From contig NZ_CAAHFH010000002.1 in NCBI RefSeq assembly GCF_900890705.1, forward strand, positions 1,798,001-1,862,000: DNA of 64,000 bases, written 5' to 3'. Below the pieces are notes generated by a model, which saw only the letters and a list, made by a program, of their open reading frames with translations, ran no database searches and was not told the DNA's origin. Each line of letters starts with the position of its first letter. Positions within the stretch are counted from its first letter, which is position 1. Below are positions 1 to 7,431 of the stretch, piece after piece. The position numbers and the translations under genes were made by a program. The DNA comes from Pontiella sulfatireligans (GTDB lineage Bacteria > Verrucomicrobiota > Kiritimatiellia > Kiritimatiellales > Pontiellaceae).

Positions 1-426
1 CGTGGCCTCCGTGAGCCCATCGGGAATGAGCGGCTGTTCAACAGGGGATTCCAGCTGCAGCAGAAAATCGGCACACCGGTCGGCAATATCCTCGAGCATA
101 GAACGATATTCATCTTCATAGCCCAGCTTCGTCGAACGGACATCGATATGCGTCGTTGAAACCGCTGCCCCCGTCTGCTTGTCGAGAAGCTCCAGCTTCA
201 GCAGTCCGACATAGTTGCCCGGCTCAATGGATCCGCGGTCACTCGCATCGGCAATACGGCTGCGCCGGATAATCCCATTCTTTTCTTTAAGCTCAAAATC
301 ACAGGAAAGCACCTCATATTCATAGCGCCCATTCTCTTCGAGTTCAGAAACCCGCTCTCCCGTATGGGCCGAAATAATTTTGAGGCCAGCCGGCGTGCCA
401 GGAAAAACTATGGATGGGTTATTCAC
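1..426 (-). CDS. DUF2357-type McrBC partner protein, N-terminal part (runs off left edge)
   Basis: The minus strand is open from the window edge to a GTG start at 426-424, giving 142 residues with no stop. The start is fixed by a TAA in the same frame a few codons upstream, and an AGGTCAGGA-like ribosome site precedes the GTG. The GTG overlaps the TGA of the transposase gene upstream (GTGA), so translation is probably coupled. The visible sequence includes the stretch STKLGYEDEYRSMLEDIADR, which I associate with DUF2357 proteins, the nuclease-side partners often encoded next to McrB-type ATPases. The PD-(D/E)XK nuclease region expected further on lies outside the window. Family assignment comes from residue pattern plus the McrB-like neighbour. 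Confidence 0.7.
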   Translation of the reverse strand, partial: MNNPSIVFPGTPAGLKIISAHTGERVSELEENGRYEYEVLSCDFELKEKNGIIRRSRIADASDRGSIEPGNYVGLLKLELLDKQTGAAVSTTHIDVRSTKLGYEDEYRSMLEDIADRCADFLLQLESPVEQPLIPDGLTEAT

Positions 427-1382
427 GATTCCTGACCTGCTTTATTATTTCCATCCGAACAAAACTGCTCCACCAGAAAATTGGCCTGTTCACAGCTGGC
501 GCGGGAGGCATCCGTCATTTCATTTGGAAAAGTTGAAATCCACAGTGCACGTTCTTCCAGAAAACTCCTCGTCCAATCAGCCGGAATTGATTCAGGCACG
601 CCCATCGGTAACATCCAGACAATATGTGCAGTGCCGGCCCGCAGCACATTAAGACAAGACCGCTCCCCGGGCGAAAAGAACGTGCTGCAGACCACGCCCT
701 CAAACGCGGCCAAACCGCGTTGCAATTGGGCAACGTCCTCCTCCGAAGAACGGCGCGAAACCCGCAAAGCCATCCGCGGAACATGCATCTCAAGCAACGC
801 CAGATTCCCTTTGTAAAAACGGCCCTTAAAGCTCCCTTGCGGAACATCCCTCATCGCCCAGCGCCGCGGATTAGCCCGCACATAGTTTTCCCGAACCGCC
901 AGCTCCTCTGCATCAAAACAAATCACATCATAATAATTAGGGGCCCAGACCCGCGCCGGTTCTTTCTCGCCATGCTCATGTTCTTTCTCGCCATGCCCAT
1001 GTTCTTTCCCGCCATGGCGGGAGACATCATAAGCCCCCTTCGACCGCCGCCACTCCCGCGTCACTGAACCCTTGAACATATTCACCACTTCGCCCAAGCC
1101 CTTCTCTCCCGGCCTCACAATCCGAATCAACCCGTGAAAATGGTTCGGCATAACCTGCCACGCACCCAGCTCAATATGATGGTAATGTTGTGGAATCTCG
1201 CTCCAACACCGATCAACCAGTCGACCCAGCTCATTGGGCAGCATCTCGCCCCCCTCGACCCGCCCAAAAAGGGGACGATGATAATCGGCACCCAGCGTAA
1301 GAAAATACCAGCCGGGCCGGGAATAGTCGCGCCCATCCATCCGCAGCTTCTGCGACATGCTCCGTTTGATCTCGCGCGCCAT
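423..1382 (-). CDS. REP-associated tyrosine transposase (RAYT, Y1/HUH family) with a C-terminal extension
   Basis: About 319 residues. The N-terminal half is a Y1 transposase of the IS200/RAYT type: the HUH motif is MPNHFHGLI, and the likely catalytic tyrosine is in NYVRANPRRW. RAYTs are single-copy, domesticated transposases linked to REP palindromes. The start chosen is ATG 1382, preceded by GGAGAGGG; five codons further up is only a TTG. The middle carries a His/Glu-rich heptapeptide repeat encoded by a 21-bp DNA repeat. After the Y1 domain there are about 120 further residues with a pattern like a DprA-type Rossmann domain (for example RALWISTFP then ASRASCEQANFLVEQF); this is a weak inference. 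The gene sits between the McrB-like gene and the DUF2357 gene and overlaps the latter by GTGA, as an integrated operon member would. Confidence 0.8.
   Translation of the reverse strand: MAREIKRSMSQKLRMDGRDYSRPGWYFLTLGADYHRPLFGRVEGGEMLPNELGRLVDRCWSEIPQHYHHIELGAWQVMPNHFHGLIRIVRPGEKGLGEVVNMFKGSVTREWRRSKGAYDVSRHGGKEHGHGEKEHEHGEKEPARVWAPNYYDVICFDAEELAVRENYVRANPRRWAMRDVPQGSFKGRFYKGNLALLEMHVPRMALRVSRRSSEEDVAQLQRGLAAFEGVVCSTFFSPGERSCLNVLRAGTAHIVWMLPMGVPESIPADWTRSFLEERALWISTFPNEMTDASRASCEQANFLVEQFCSDGNNKAGQES
960..1017. repeat. 21-bp tandem repeat inside the transposase gene
   Basis: Two full units and a partial third (960-980, 981-1001, 1002-1017) differ at one or two positions. They encode His/Glu/Lys/Gly-rich heptapeptides (EHGHGEKE, then EHEHGEKE). 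The third unit runs into a 16-bp perfect palindrome at 1007-1022. Confidence 0.75.
1001..1023 (-). repeat. REP-like hairpin, copy 1 (inside the transposase gene)
   Basis: The core is a perfect 16-bp palindrome: TCCCGC, CATG, GCGGGA. Read on the minus strand it begins with CTCCCGC and ends GCGGGAAAGAAC. The same stem and the same flanks recur at 1408-1430, just upstream of the gene. RAYT transposases act on such REP hairpins; that this one belongs to this RAYT is inferred from proximity. Confidence 0.6.
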
Positions 1383-1407
1383 GTGTACCCTCTCCAACTC
1401 AGTCCCA

Positions 1408-1430
1408 GTTCTTTCCCGCTACAGCGGGAG
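1408..1430 (-). repeat. REP-like hairpin, copy 2 (upstream of the transposase gene)
   Basis: The stem is TCCCGC (1414-1419), a four-base loop, then GCGGGA (1424-1429). On the minus strand it is preceded by GGAG, the kind of tetranucleotide that RAYTs recognise beside REP hairpins. It is identical to copy 1 except in the loop. It lies in the 68-bp gap between the McrB-like stop and the transposase start. Confidence 0.6.
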
Positions 1431-1450
1431 CTCCCTTGTCAGCGGGCACC

Positions 1451-2944
1451 CTACGCCTCCGCAAAACTGGTGAAACCATGTTCCTGAAGCCGCTTGCGCA
1501 TGCGCGCCAGCTTTTCGAGCGACTGCGGGTAAACCGCATTTTCTGCAACCAGATCCTCGGCCTTGATCGGATCATTCTTCAGCCAGTCCCCTTCTTTGAG
1601 ACAAAGGCGGATAAGCGCGGCCAGAACGGGCCCCAGTTTTTTCTTCGACCCATGAAGCTTGGGCAAAAGCTTCTGCATAATCGCCGCATCCATCGCCGCT
1701 TCAAATTTCCAGTCCGTGGAAAGTTCCTTGTGGAAATAGATAAAGCGGCAGATTTCATGGGCCGTGCGATAGCCGAATTCCGCGCCCGCCTCCTTCAGCT
1801 GCGGGAAAAACTCCATCAACACCTTCGACACCGCCTCGCGGGTGGCAGCGTCCAGCGGAACATCCTTCAGCTTAGCTGCGGTAACAAATGCCTTGGCGTA
1901 TTGCGCCCCCTGCCCGGCAATCGCATCGAGGTCCGGTTTGACCGGATTGGTGAGAAACGATTGCATTTCGTCTTCCGACACCCGGAACTCAATCACGTTA
2001 GCTCGGTCGAGCACCTTCGGGCTAAACATGTAGGTGGTTTCGTCCACGTTGACCGTGCCGATCACAAACAGGTTTTTCGGAATCTTCAGTTTAGCAGGAA
2101 CTTTGAGCGAGCCCTCGGCACCCCAATCCTCGCCGGTGTCATCGTGCAAGCTGATTGCCTCGCCCGACTCCATAGCCGACAGAAAATCCGCAAAATAGCG
2201 TTCCACATGAGAGAGATTCATTTCATCGAGAATCAGGAAGTGCGGCAGGTCGGGGTTTGATTGAGCCTGCAAGATCAAATCCAGCACCCCGTTATCCGGT
2301 TTGCGGTAACAACTTTCTCTTAGCGCATCCGGATAGCCCAACAGGTTTTCATTGCTCGTCCAGTCCGCCCCGACAGAAACCAATTGATACGTGCCTGAAA
2401 CCGTCTTCTCGTTGTCGCGACCTTCGTCTTTTTCTGATTCCCGAACCATGAGGACGGCAAGTTTGAAAAATTCAGTATAAAATCCATGAATGTACTTCTG
2501 ATACGCTGACAAAGCTCCGATGATATGACGGCTTTCTTTGGGATCTTTCCCCTCTTCTATCTCTCCATTTTTTAGAGCATGGTACCACTCGAAGATCACA
2601 TTAGTTGGCAATGGGATAATTGTTTTAGCAGACCCCCTCTTATTAATCACTTCAACGACGAGGTTATTGACGCAAAGCAAATCATAATTTTCCAAAAACC
2701 CGTCTGAAGTAGCTGCTTTTTCAAGCAGTTCATACAATGATGAGTTAACTCTGGAGCACAGCCACTTAGACAACAGTCGAGCTAGCTGGGTTTTCCCAGA
2801 ACCTGAAAGCCCAGTTAAAATCAGGAATTGCTTCGATAGTAAACCAGCCTGCAAACAGTGGTATTGGCTCCGGCTGAAGTAGCCCACTTCTACCACGTCA
2901 TCCAACGCGGCTGACAGCACTAACTCTCCGTTTGAAACATTCAC
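1451..2944 (-). CDS. McrB-type AAA+ nucleotidase of a McrBC-like restriction system
   Basis: 497 residues. Motor signatures are clear: Walker A GLSGSGKT at about residues 45-52, Walker B FLILDE followed by MNLSHVERYF at about 236-250, and a sensor region GTVNVDETTYMFSPK near 296-310. The MNxxxxERYF and GTVNVDETT pattern is typical of the McrB branch of AAA+ proteins, which use GTP or ATP to power a nuclease subunit that cuts modified DNA. There is no recognisable N-terminal DNA-binding domain, because Walker A lies only 44 residues in; target recognition may lie elsewhere in the operon. Downstream come the transposase gene and a DUF2357 gene, the likely nuclease partner. It is probably a phage or plasmid defence component. 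Confidence 0.85.
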   Translation of the reverse strand: MNVSNGELVLSAALDDVVEVGYFSRSQYHCLQAGLLSKQFLILTGLSGSGKTQLARLLSKWLCSRVNSSLYELLEKAATSDGFLENYDLLCVNNLVVEVINKRGSAKTIIPLPTNVIFEWYHALKNGEIEEGKDPKESRHIIGALSAYQKYIHGFYTEFFKLAVLMVRESEKDEGRDNEKTVSGTYQLVSVGADWTSNENLLGYPDALRESCYRKPDNGVLDLILQAQSNPDLPHFLILDEMNLSHVERYFADFLSAMESGEAISLHDDTGEDWGAEGSLKVPAKLKIPKNLFVIGTVNVDETTYMFSPKVLDRANVIEFRVSEDEMQSFLTNPVKPDLDAIAGQGAQYAKAFVTAAKLKDVPLDAATREAVSKVLMEFFPQLKEAGAEFGYRTAHEICRFIYFHKELSTDWKFEAAMDAAIMQKLLPKLHGSKKKLGPVLAALIRLCLKEGDWLKNDPIKAEDLVAENAVYPQSLEKLARMRKRLQEHGFTSFAEA

Positions 2945-2972
2945 GATTATTCCTCGTTATGTGATTTTTTAT

Positions 2973-3080
2973 TCAAATATTCCCGACAAACACCTTAACG
3001 ATAAATTCATGCCCCTTTAAAATTTCGAGGTTCTTCGGCTGCACGTTTTCGTAGTCGATCAATACGTAATTATTCTTCAC
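2973..3080 (-). pseudogene. Truncated PIN/NYN-type nuclease-like gene
   Basis: A GTG at 3080 with a G-rich upstream site opens a frame of 35 residues containing YVLIDYENVQPKNLEIL and then VKVFVG. That is the start of a PIN/NYN-like domain family, where YVLIDYENVQ carries the first acidic metal ligands. The frame ends in TGA at 2973-2975, long before such a domain could be complete, and 28 bp later the McrB-like gene begins. I read this as a deletion relic of a first gene in the defence operon. Confidence 0.5.
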
Positions 3081-3200
3081 GCCGCCACCCCTGTTGAATG
3101 CCCGTCCGCCTGCATGCCCCCGAGTGCAATGGTTTGAGTTGTAACCAAAACCCGCACCATTCAGCAAGCATATCCCTTGAAAAGAACCCTTAAACAACAT

Positions 3201-3860
3201 GAGTGTTTCTGTTCTCTTTTCAACAGTTCCACTGCTCTTGCAATGAAGTCAAGGTGGGCTTTTTAGCCGCACCATTGAGAAGCAATTGCGCGCGGACCTG
3301 TTCTACTGAGTTTTCGTGCTTGTTGACTTCGTCTCGCTTCGCGTGTGCCTCTTGAACCACTCCTCCGTCGTTATTCCTTTCAGGAATTATCGCTACGCGA
3401 GCGGCCATCACTCTACTACAGGAAATATGGGCAGCAAAATTAGGTGGCAGAAACATCCGACCATGCGCAGAGATATTTATCCCCCTCCATTTTTTACCTA
3501 AAACCATTCAACTGCATTAATTGACCGCGAAGACGCAAAGAAAAGAAGGTTCCTATTCTTAGCGCCTTAGTGTCTTTGCGGTCATCACCCCGGCATTTAG
3601 ATGCTGACAGCGTACTCTTGCGCTACAAGCAGCACGATTTCACCCCCTTTTAAAATGCCCTGAAGATGCTTCCACACCGACTATTACAGGAAAAACCGGC
3701 CCAAACCCACCGTAAGTCAAGTATTCGTCAAGTTATCAGTCAAGCGGCGGATCCTGTTGTAGGCGGTGGCGCTGACTCCGCTTTCCGCGCGAAAAGCCCC
3801 TCTCTGCGAGTTACGGGGTCGCCGCCCCCGCCTACAACCGAAAAGGCATGCCCTGCGTAA
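3201..3860. other. Intergenic region with inverted repeats, no gene supported
   Basis: I see no convincing gene. A 95-codon minus-strand frame at 3220-3507 has no recognisable family features. Around 3530-3590 an imperfect inverted repeat of the 'ACCGC(A/G)AAGAC' kind frames a short spacer. A larger palindromic element lies at 3756-3838. The stretch separates the defence operon from the housekeeping block and looks like debris or mobile-element footprint. Confidence 0.5.
3756..3838. repeat. 83-bp palindromic (MITE/REP-like) element
   Basis: The ends are a perfect 11-bp inverted repeat, GTTGTAGGCGG and CCGCCTACAAC. The interior is G+C-rich, with gaaaagcccc facing a later ggggtc. Each arm includes GTAG. 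It is a non-coding palindrome of the size of REP doublets or small MITEs. Confidence 0.55.
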
Positions 3861-4670
3861 CTACGCGTCTGGCTGCTCAGAACCGGCATCCATGACACAA
3901 GCCCGCAGGCTGGAAAGCACGTTTCCCACTGCTGGAACCTCGGTTGGAAGATGCGCAGCGAAACGGTCGATGATGTTGCGGTCGCGCATGAGCCGCAGCG
4001 TGGCGGGATAGCCCATGTGGTTGGCCCACGAGAGGATCAGCAGGACAAAGTCGTTGAAGCATTTGAGATCGGAGTAGGACGGCGCGCCGCGCTGGAGAAT
4101 CTTTTCGATCAGCTCCGGGCAGGGATCGCCTTCGCGGGCGAGGCTTAGGCCAATCTCCGGATGCTCGTCGAGCTGGTCGTTCTCGATGGCATCAAGGACG
4201 ATGCGGTAGATGTCGAGCCGGTCGGCGTCGCGGATGAGCCTGACCCAGCGGAGATGCGCTGGAGGCAGGCTTTCGGGAATGATGCGCGCGTTGTGGTGCC
4301 GGACGCCGTCGAGAATCGCATTGCGCAGCGCGGGATCGACCTCATCGAGCAAGCCGCTTTCGCGGATGGCCTGCCAGCCGCGCTCGCCGTGGTTGATCGA
4401 CTTGGCGTCCACGAAAGTGCCGTATTCTTCGAGCTGGGGAAAGCGGCCGACGTCGTGCAGGATACCGAGCGCCTCGGCGGTATTGGCCTCTTCGTCGCTC
4501 CAACCGCTGGTTTCAGCGAGTTCGCGGCAATTGCGCGCCACAAAGGCACAGTGCTCGCGCTTCATCTCCATCATATGCTTCATATCGCCGGCCTCGGCGA
4601 TGTAGCCGTTGGCATATTCAATGAAGTGCCGCCGAACGGCCTGGAGCTGGGTGCTGTTCATGAAATTCAT
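3861..4670 (-). CDS. HD-domain phosphohydrolase
   Basis: 269 residues with the metal-binding HD superfamily layout: His40 (KREHCAF), the HD doublet at 72-73 (ILHDVGRFP), His near 125 (VRHHNAR) and Asp in RDADRLDIYR around 148-153. HD proteins hydrolyse phosphate esters of nucleotides or similar small molecules; the exact substrate cannot be told. It is cytosolic, with no signal peptide. The start could be Met1 (4670) or Met4 (4661). Its 60-bp upstream gap from the membrane-protein gene holds repeats, so it may be transcribed separately. Confidence 0.85.
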   Translation of the reverse strand: MNFMNSTQLQAVRRHFIEYANGYIAEAGDMKHMMEMKREHCAFVARNCRELAETSGWSDEEANTAEALGILHDVGRFPQLEEYGTFVDAKSINHGERGWQAIRESGLLDEVDPALRNAILDGVRHHNARIIPESLPPAHLRWVRLIRDADRLDIYRIVLDAIENDQLDEHPEIGLSLAREGDPCPELIEKILQRGAPSYSDLKCFNDFVLLILSWANHMGYPATLRLMRDRNIIDRFAAHLPTEVPAVGNVLSSLRACVMDAGSEQPDA

Positions 4671-4673
4671 TCA

Positions 4674-4721
4674 GGCAGAATAATTAAGTGGCAGAATAAT
4701 TTTGCCTAATCATTCTGTCGC
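4674..4721. repeat. Direct and inverted GGCAGAATAATT repeats
   Basis: GGCAGAATAATT occurs twice in the same orientation (4674-4685 and 4690-4701), followed by an inverted partial copy (AATCATTCTGTC). The arms could fold after transcription of the upstream membrane-protein gene. It looks like a dispersed intergenic repeat, possibly acting as a terminator. Confidence 0.45.
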
Positions 4722-4730
4722 AAGGGCGCG

Positions 4731-5270
4731 TTAGTAGACGAAGAGGCCGAGGAGGAGGAGCGCGATGCCGAAGGCGGTTTTGCCGAAGGCGGTTGCTTTA
4801 AAGAGCGCTTCGTTCTCCATGAACGGCTTGTTGATCTTGCGGAAATACCACGGCGACATGAGCAGCACAATGCCGTAGATGATCCAGAGGTAGACCGCAA
4901 CGACCACCACAAGGCGCAGCGGCGATTCGTGCCAACGGGCGATGTGCAGGATCGGAACGGCGATCAGGCACAGAAAGCCGCCGAGCGCGCGCGGCGCGAG
5001 CAACTCCTTCATGTAGACCACGCTGGCAATGAAGACGGCCGGCGAAATCACGTAGATGTATTTTTTGTAGGCATCCAGAAAGCCCATGTTCATGCCCAGC
5101 GCTTCCTTGGCGCCGAGCACGCAGCACAGCGCCGTAAAGATCCATGCCGGCGCAACGCTGCGCGGAAACAGCTCGGCAAATTTTTTAATGAGATCAGGCC
5201 GGAAAACTCCCATCAGCCCGCCTGCCGCGGCGAGTGCTCCCAGAATTATGGCTATGGCTTGCAGCGTCAT
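4731..5270 (-). CDS. Small integral membrane protein of unknown function
   Basis: 179 residues with about five or six hydrophobic segments, starting at residues 4-22 and ending in a hydrophobic C-terminus (ALLLLGLFVY). I recognise no family. The start at 5270 is set by AGGAG upstream; that site overlaps the stop region of the malic enzyme gene, only 9 bp away, so the two are very likely cotranscribed and coupled. No function is assigned. Confidence 0.75.
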   Translation of the reverse strand: MTLQAIAIILGALAAAGGLMGVFRPDLIKKFAELFPRSVAPAWIFTALCCVLGAKEALGMNMGFLDAYKKYIYVISPAVFIASVVYMKELLAPRALGGFLCLIAVPILHIARWHESPLRLVVVVAVYLWIIYGIVLLMSPWYFRKINKPFMENEALFKATAFGKTAFGIALLLLGLFVY

Positions 5271-5279
5271 GTTATTCTC

Positions 5280-6719
5280 CTAAATTTCCATTTTGTAAAG
5301 GGATGCATCATCGGCCCTCTCGCGGGCGAGTCCGCTTTCACGGGCAACGCGCTCCACCTCTTGTGCGACCGCTTCGACCACGTTTTCGTTGAATACGGAA
5401 GGGATGATATTTTGTTCGTTCAGCTCGTCGGCGGGAATCAAGTCGGCAATGGCGTGCGCGGCGACGATCTTCATTTCCTCGTTGATGGCCGAGGCGTTGC
5501 AGCGCAGCGCGCCTTTAAAGATGCCGGGGAAACAGAGCACGTTGTTGATCTGGTTCGGGTAGTCGGAGCGGCCGGTGGCCATGATGCGCGCATAAGGCTG
5601 CGCGGTCTCGGGCATGATTTCCGGCACGGGGTTGGCCATGGCGAAAATGATGGGATCCGCGGCCATGTTTTTGACGTCGTCCTGCTTGAGCACGCCCGGC
5701 GCGGAGAGGCCGATGAACAGGTCGGCGCCTTTGATGCCTTCGCTGAGCGGCCCCTGTTCCATTTCCGGATTGGTCTTTTCCGCAAAGGCCTGCAGGTGCT
5801 CGTGGTCGCCGGAGCGGCCTTTATAGACCGCGCCGCCGAGATCGTAGCCAACAATGTTTTTTGCGCCGGCCTCCAGCATGATATTCGCGCACGCGGTTCC
5901 GGCGGCGCCAATGCCGCAGATGACGATTTTGAGGTCTTCGATCTTTTTATCGACGATCTTGAGCGCATTGAACAGCGCGGCGAGCAGGACAACAGCGGTG
6001 CCATGCTGGTCGTCGTGGAAAACGGGAATATCCATTTCCGCTTTCAGACGCTCCTCGATTTCGAAGCAGCGCGGCGAGGAAATGTCCTCCAAGTTGATGC
6101 CGCCGAAAGTCGGCGCCAGCAGCTTTACGGTTCGGATGATCTCTTCGGGATCCTGGGTGTCGAGGCAGATCGGGAAGGCGTCGATCCCGCCAAACTCCTT
6201 GAACAGCTGGCACTTGCCTTCCATCACCGGCATGGCCGCCTCGGGGCCGATGTCGCCGAGGCCGAGCACCGCCGTGCCGTCGGAAACCACGGCGACGGTG
6301 TTGCGCTTGATGGTCAGATTGTTGGCCAGCGCCTTGTTTTTGTGGATGGCCGTGCAGACGCGCGCCACGCCGGGCGTGTAGGCGATGGCCAGCACCTCGG
6401 GCTTGGCGAACGACAGCTTGCAGCCGGTTTCGAGCTTGCCGCCGATATGGTATTTGAACGTTAAGTCCTCGGCGCTGAGCAAATAGACGTTGTCGACTTT
6501 TTCCAATGCCTGGATAATTTCGCGCTGGTGCGCGCAGCTGCTGGCTTCGATTAAAATGTCGCGGACCGAAGCCTGCTCCGTACGGGAAACCAGATCGATG
6601 GTGTCGATAATGCCGCCCGCCTCGCCGATCGCGGCGCTGATGCGTCCAATAATTCCGGGTTCGCGCGGGATCTGCAGGCGAACCAGAATGCTATAGCTTG
6701 GGGAGGGGTTGATTCTCAT
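5280..6719 (-). CDS. NAD-type malic enzyme with N-terminal ACT domain
   Basis: About 479 residues. The first ~75 form an ACT-like regulatory domain (LVRLQIPREPGIIGRISAAI). Then comes the malic enzyme catalytic core: YTPGVARVC, VSDGTAVLGLGDIGPEAAMP, metal-site region FHDDQHGTAVV, and the dinucleotide fold ICGIGAAGTA. The enzyme decarboxylates malate to pyruvate with NAD(P)H formation in the cytosol. ACT domains usually confer small-molecule control. The start chosen is ATG 6719; an in-frame TTG four codons up would leave almost no spacing to the AGGA site. A membrane protein gene follows after 9 bp. Confidence 0.92.
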   Translation of the reverse strand: MRINPSPSYSILVRLQIPREPGIIGRISAAIGEAGGIIDTIDLVSRTEQASVRDILIEASSCAHQREIIQALEKVDNVYLLSAEDLTFKYHIGGKLETGCKLSFAKPEVLAIAYTPGVARVCTAIHKNKALANNLTIKRNTVAVVSDGTAVLGLGDIGPEAAMPVMEGKCQLFKEFGGIDAFPICLDTQDPEEIIRTVKLLAPTFGGINLEDISSPRCFEIEERLKAEMDIPVFHDDQHGTAVVLLAALFNALKIVDKKIEDLKIVICGIGAAGTACANIMLEAGAKNIVGYDLGGAVYKGRSGDHEHLQAFAEKTNPEMEQGPLSEGIKGADLFIGLSAPGVLKQDDVKNMAADPIIFAMANPVPEIMPETAQPYARIMATGRSDYPNQINNVLCFPGIFKGALRCNASAINEEMKIVAAHAIADLIPADELNEQNIIPSVFNENVVEAVAQEVERVARESGLARERADDASLYKMEI

Positions 6720-6855
6720 ATGGGCACTCAATTCCTGAAATTAAACAAACGGCGAATAGTGCAGGCCGCGCGAGACCAGTTCAAGCACGGATTAAGCGTT
6801 TGAACAGAACGGGCGGCCTGTGCGGCCACCCGTTCCAACCCCGGGGAACCGCTGC

Positions 6856-7428
6856 CTAAAACTCGACCACGGGCGCGGCGGAGGCCTGAGGGGCGGCCTC
6901 GAACGGGGTTTTCTTTTCGTAGCCTTTCATGCCGGCCACCATGGAGCCGGGATATTTGCGGATCATCTTGTTGTAGGCCGCAACCGACTCGTTGTAGCGG
7001 CGGCGCTCGACAGAAATCCGGTTTTCGGTTCCGGCCAGCTCGTCCTGCAACGCGAGAAAGTTTTGGTTGGCCTTCAGATCGGGATATTTTTCGACGACGA
7101 CCATCAGGCGGCCGAGCGCGCTTTCGAGCATGCCGGCGGACTTGACGCTCTGCGCCGCGTTTCCGGAGGCCTTGGCGGCGCCCCACTGGCTGCGCAGGCG
7201 CGTGACTTCCTCGAGCAGCTCCTTTTCGTGGGAGGCATAGCCCTTGACGGTGTTGACCAGGTTCGGAATCAGGTCGTAGCGGCGCTGCAGCACGGTTTCG
7301 ACATTCGCCCAGGCCTGGATGGTGGTTTCGTCCCGATCAATAATTTTGTTGTTGATGCTGATGAATATCATGAATCCAACAACGACCACGGCGAGCACGC
7401 CGCCAATTCCAATAAGTGCTGCTTTCAT
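6856..7428 (-). CDS. lemA: LemA family protein
   Basis: 190 residues. An N-terminal membrane anchor (GVLAVVVVGFMIF, residues ~10-23) is followed by the LemA four-helix core with the family hallmark AWANVETVLQRRYDLIPNLV and a helical YPDLKANQNFLALQDELAGTENRI stretch. LemA proteins sit in the cytoplasmic membrane and are commonly encoded beside TPM-domain proteins; their biochemical role is not settled. Here the nucleotidyltransferase gene ends three bases upstream of it and two TPM genes lie further upstream, so all four probably form one operon. The start is supported by GGGAGAA. Confidence 0.92.
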   Translation of the reverse strand: MKAALIGIGGVLAVVVVGFMIFISINNKIIDRDETTIQAWANVETVLQRRYDLIPNLVNTVKGYASHEKELLEEVTRLRSQWGAAKASGNAAQSVKSAGMLESALGRLMVVVEKYPDLKANQNFLALQDELAGTENRISVERRRYNESVAAYNKMIRKYPGSMVAGMKGYEKKTPFEAAPQASAAPVVEF

Positions 7429-7431
7429 AAT

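Noticed and set aside
3220-3507. 95-codon minus-strand frame as a gene
   Set aside because: No recognisable domain, no clear ribosome site, and it lies in repeat-rich debris.
4929-6464. Long plus-strand open frame opposite the malic enzyme
   Set aside because: It is the antisense shadow of a confidently identified gene; its composition (His/Arg/Val-rich) is typical of such shadows.
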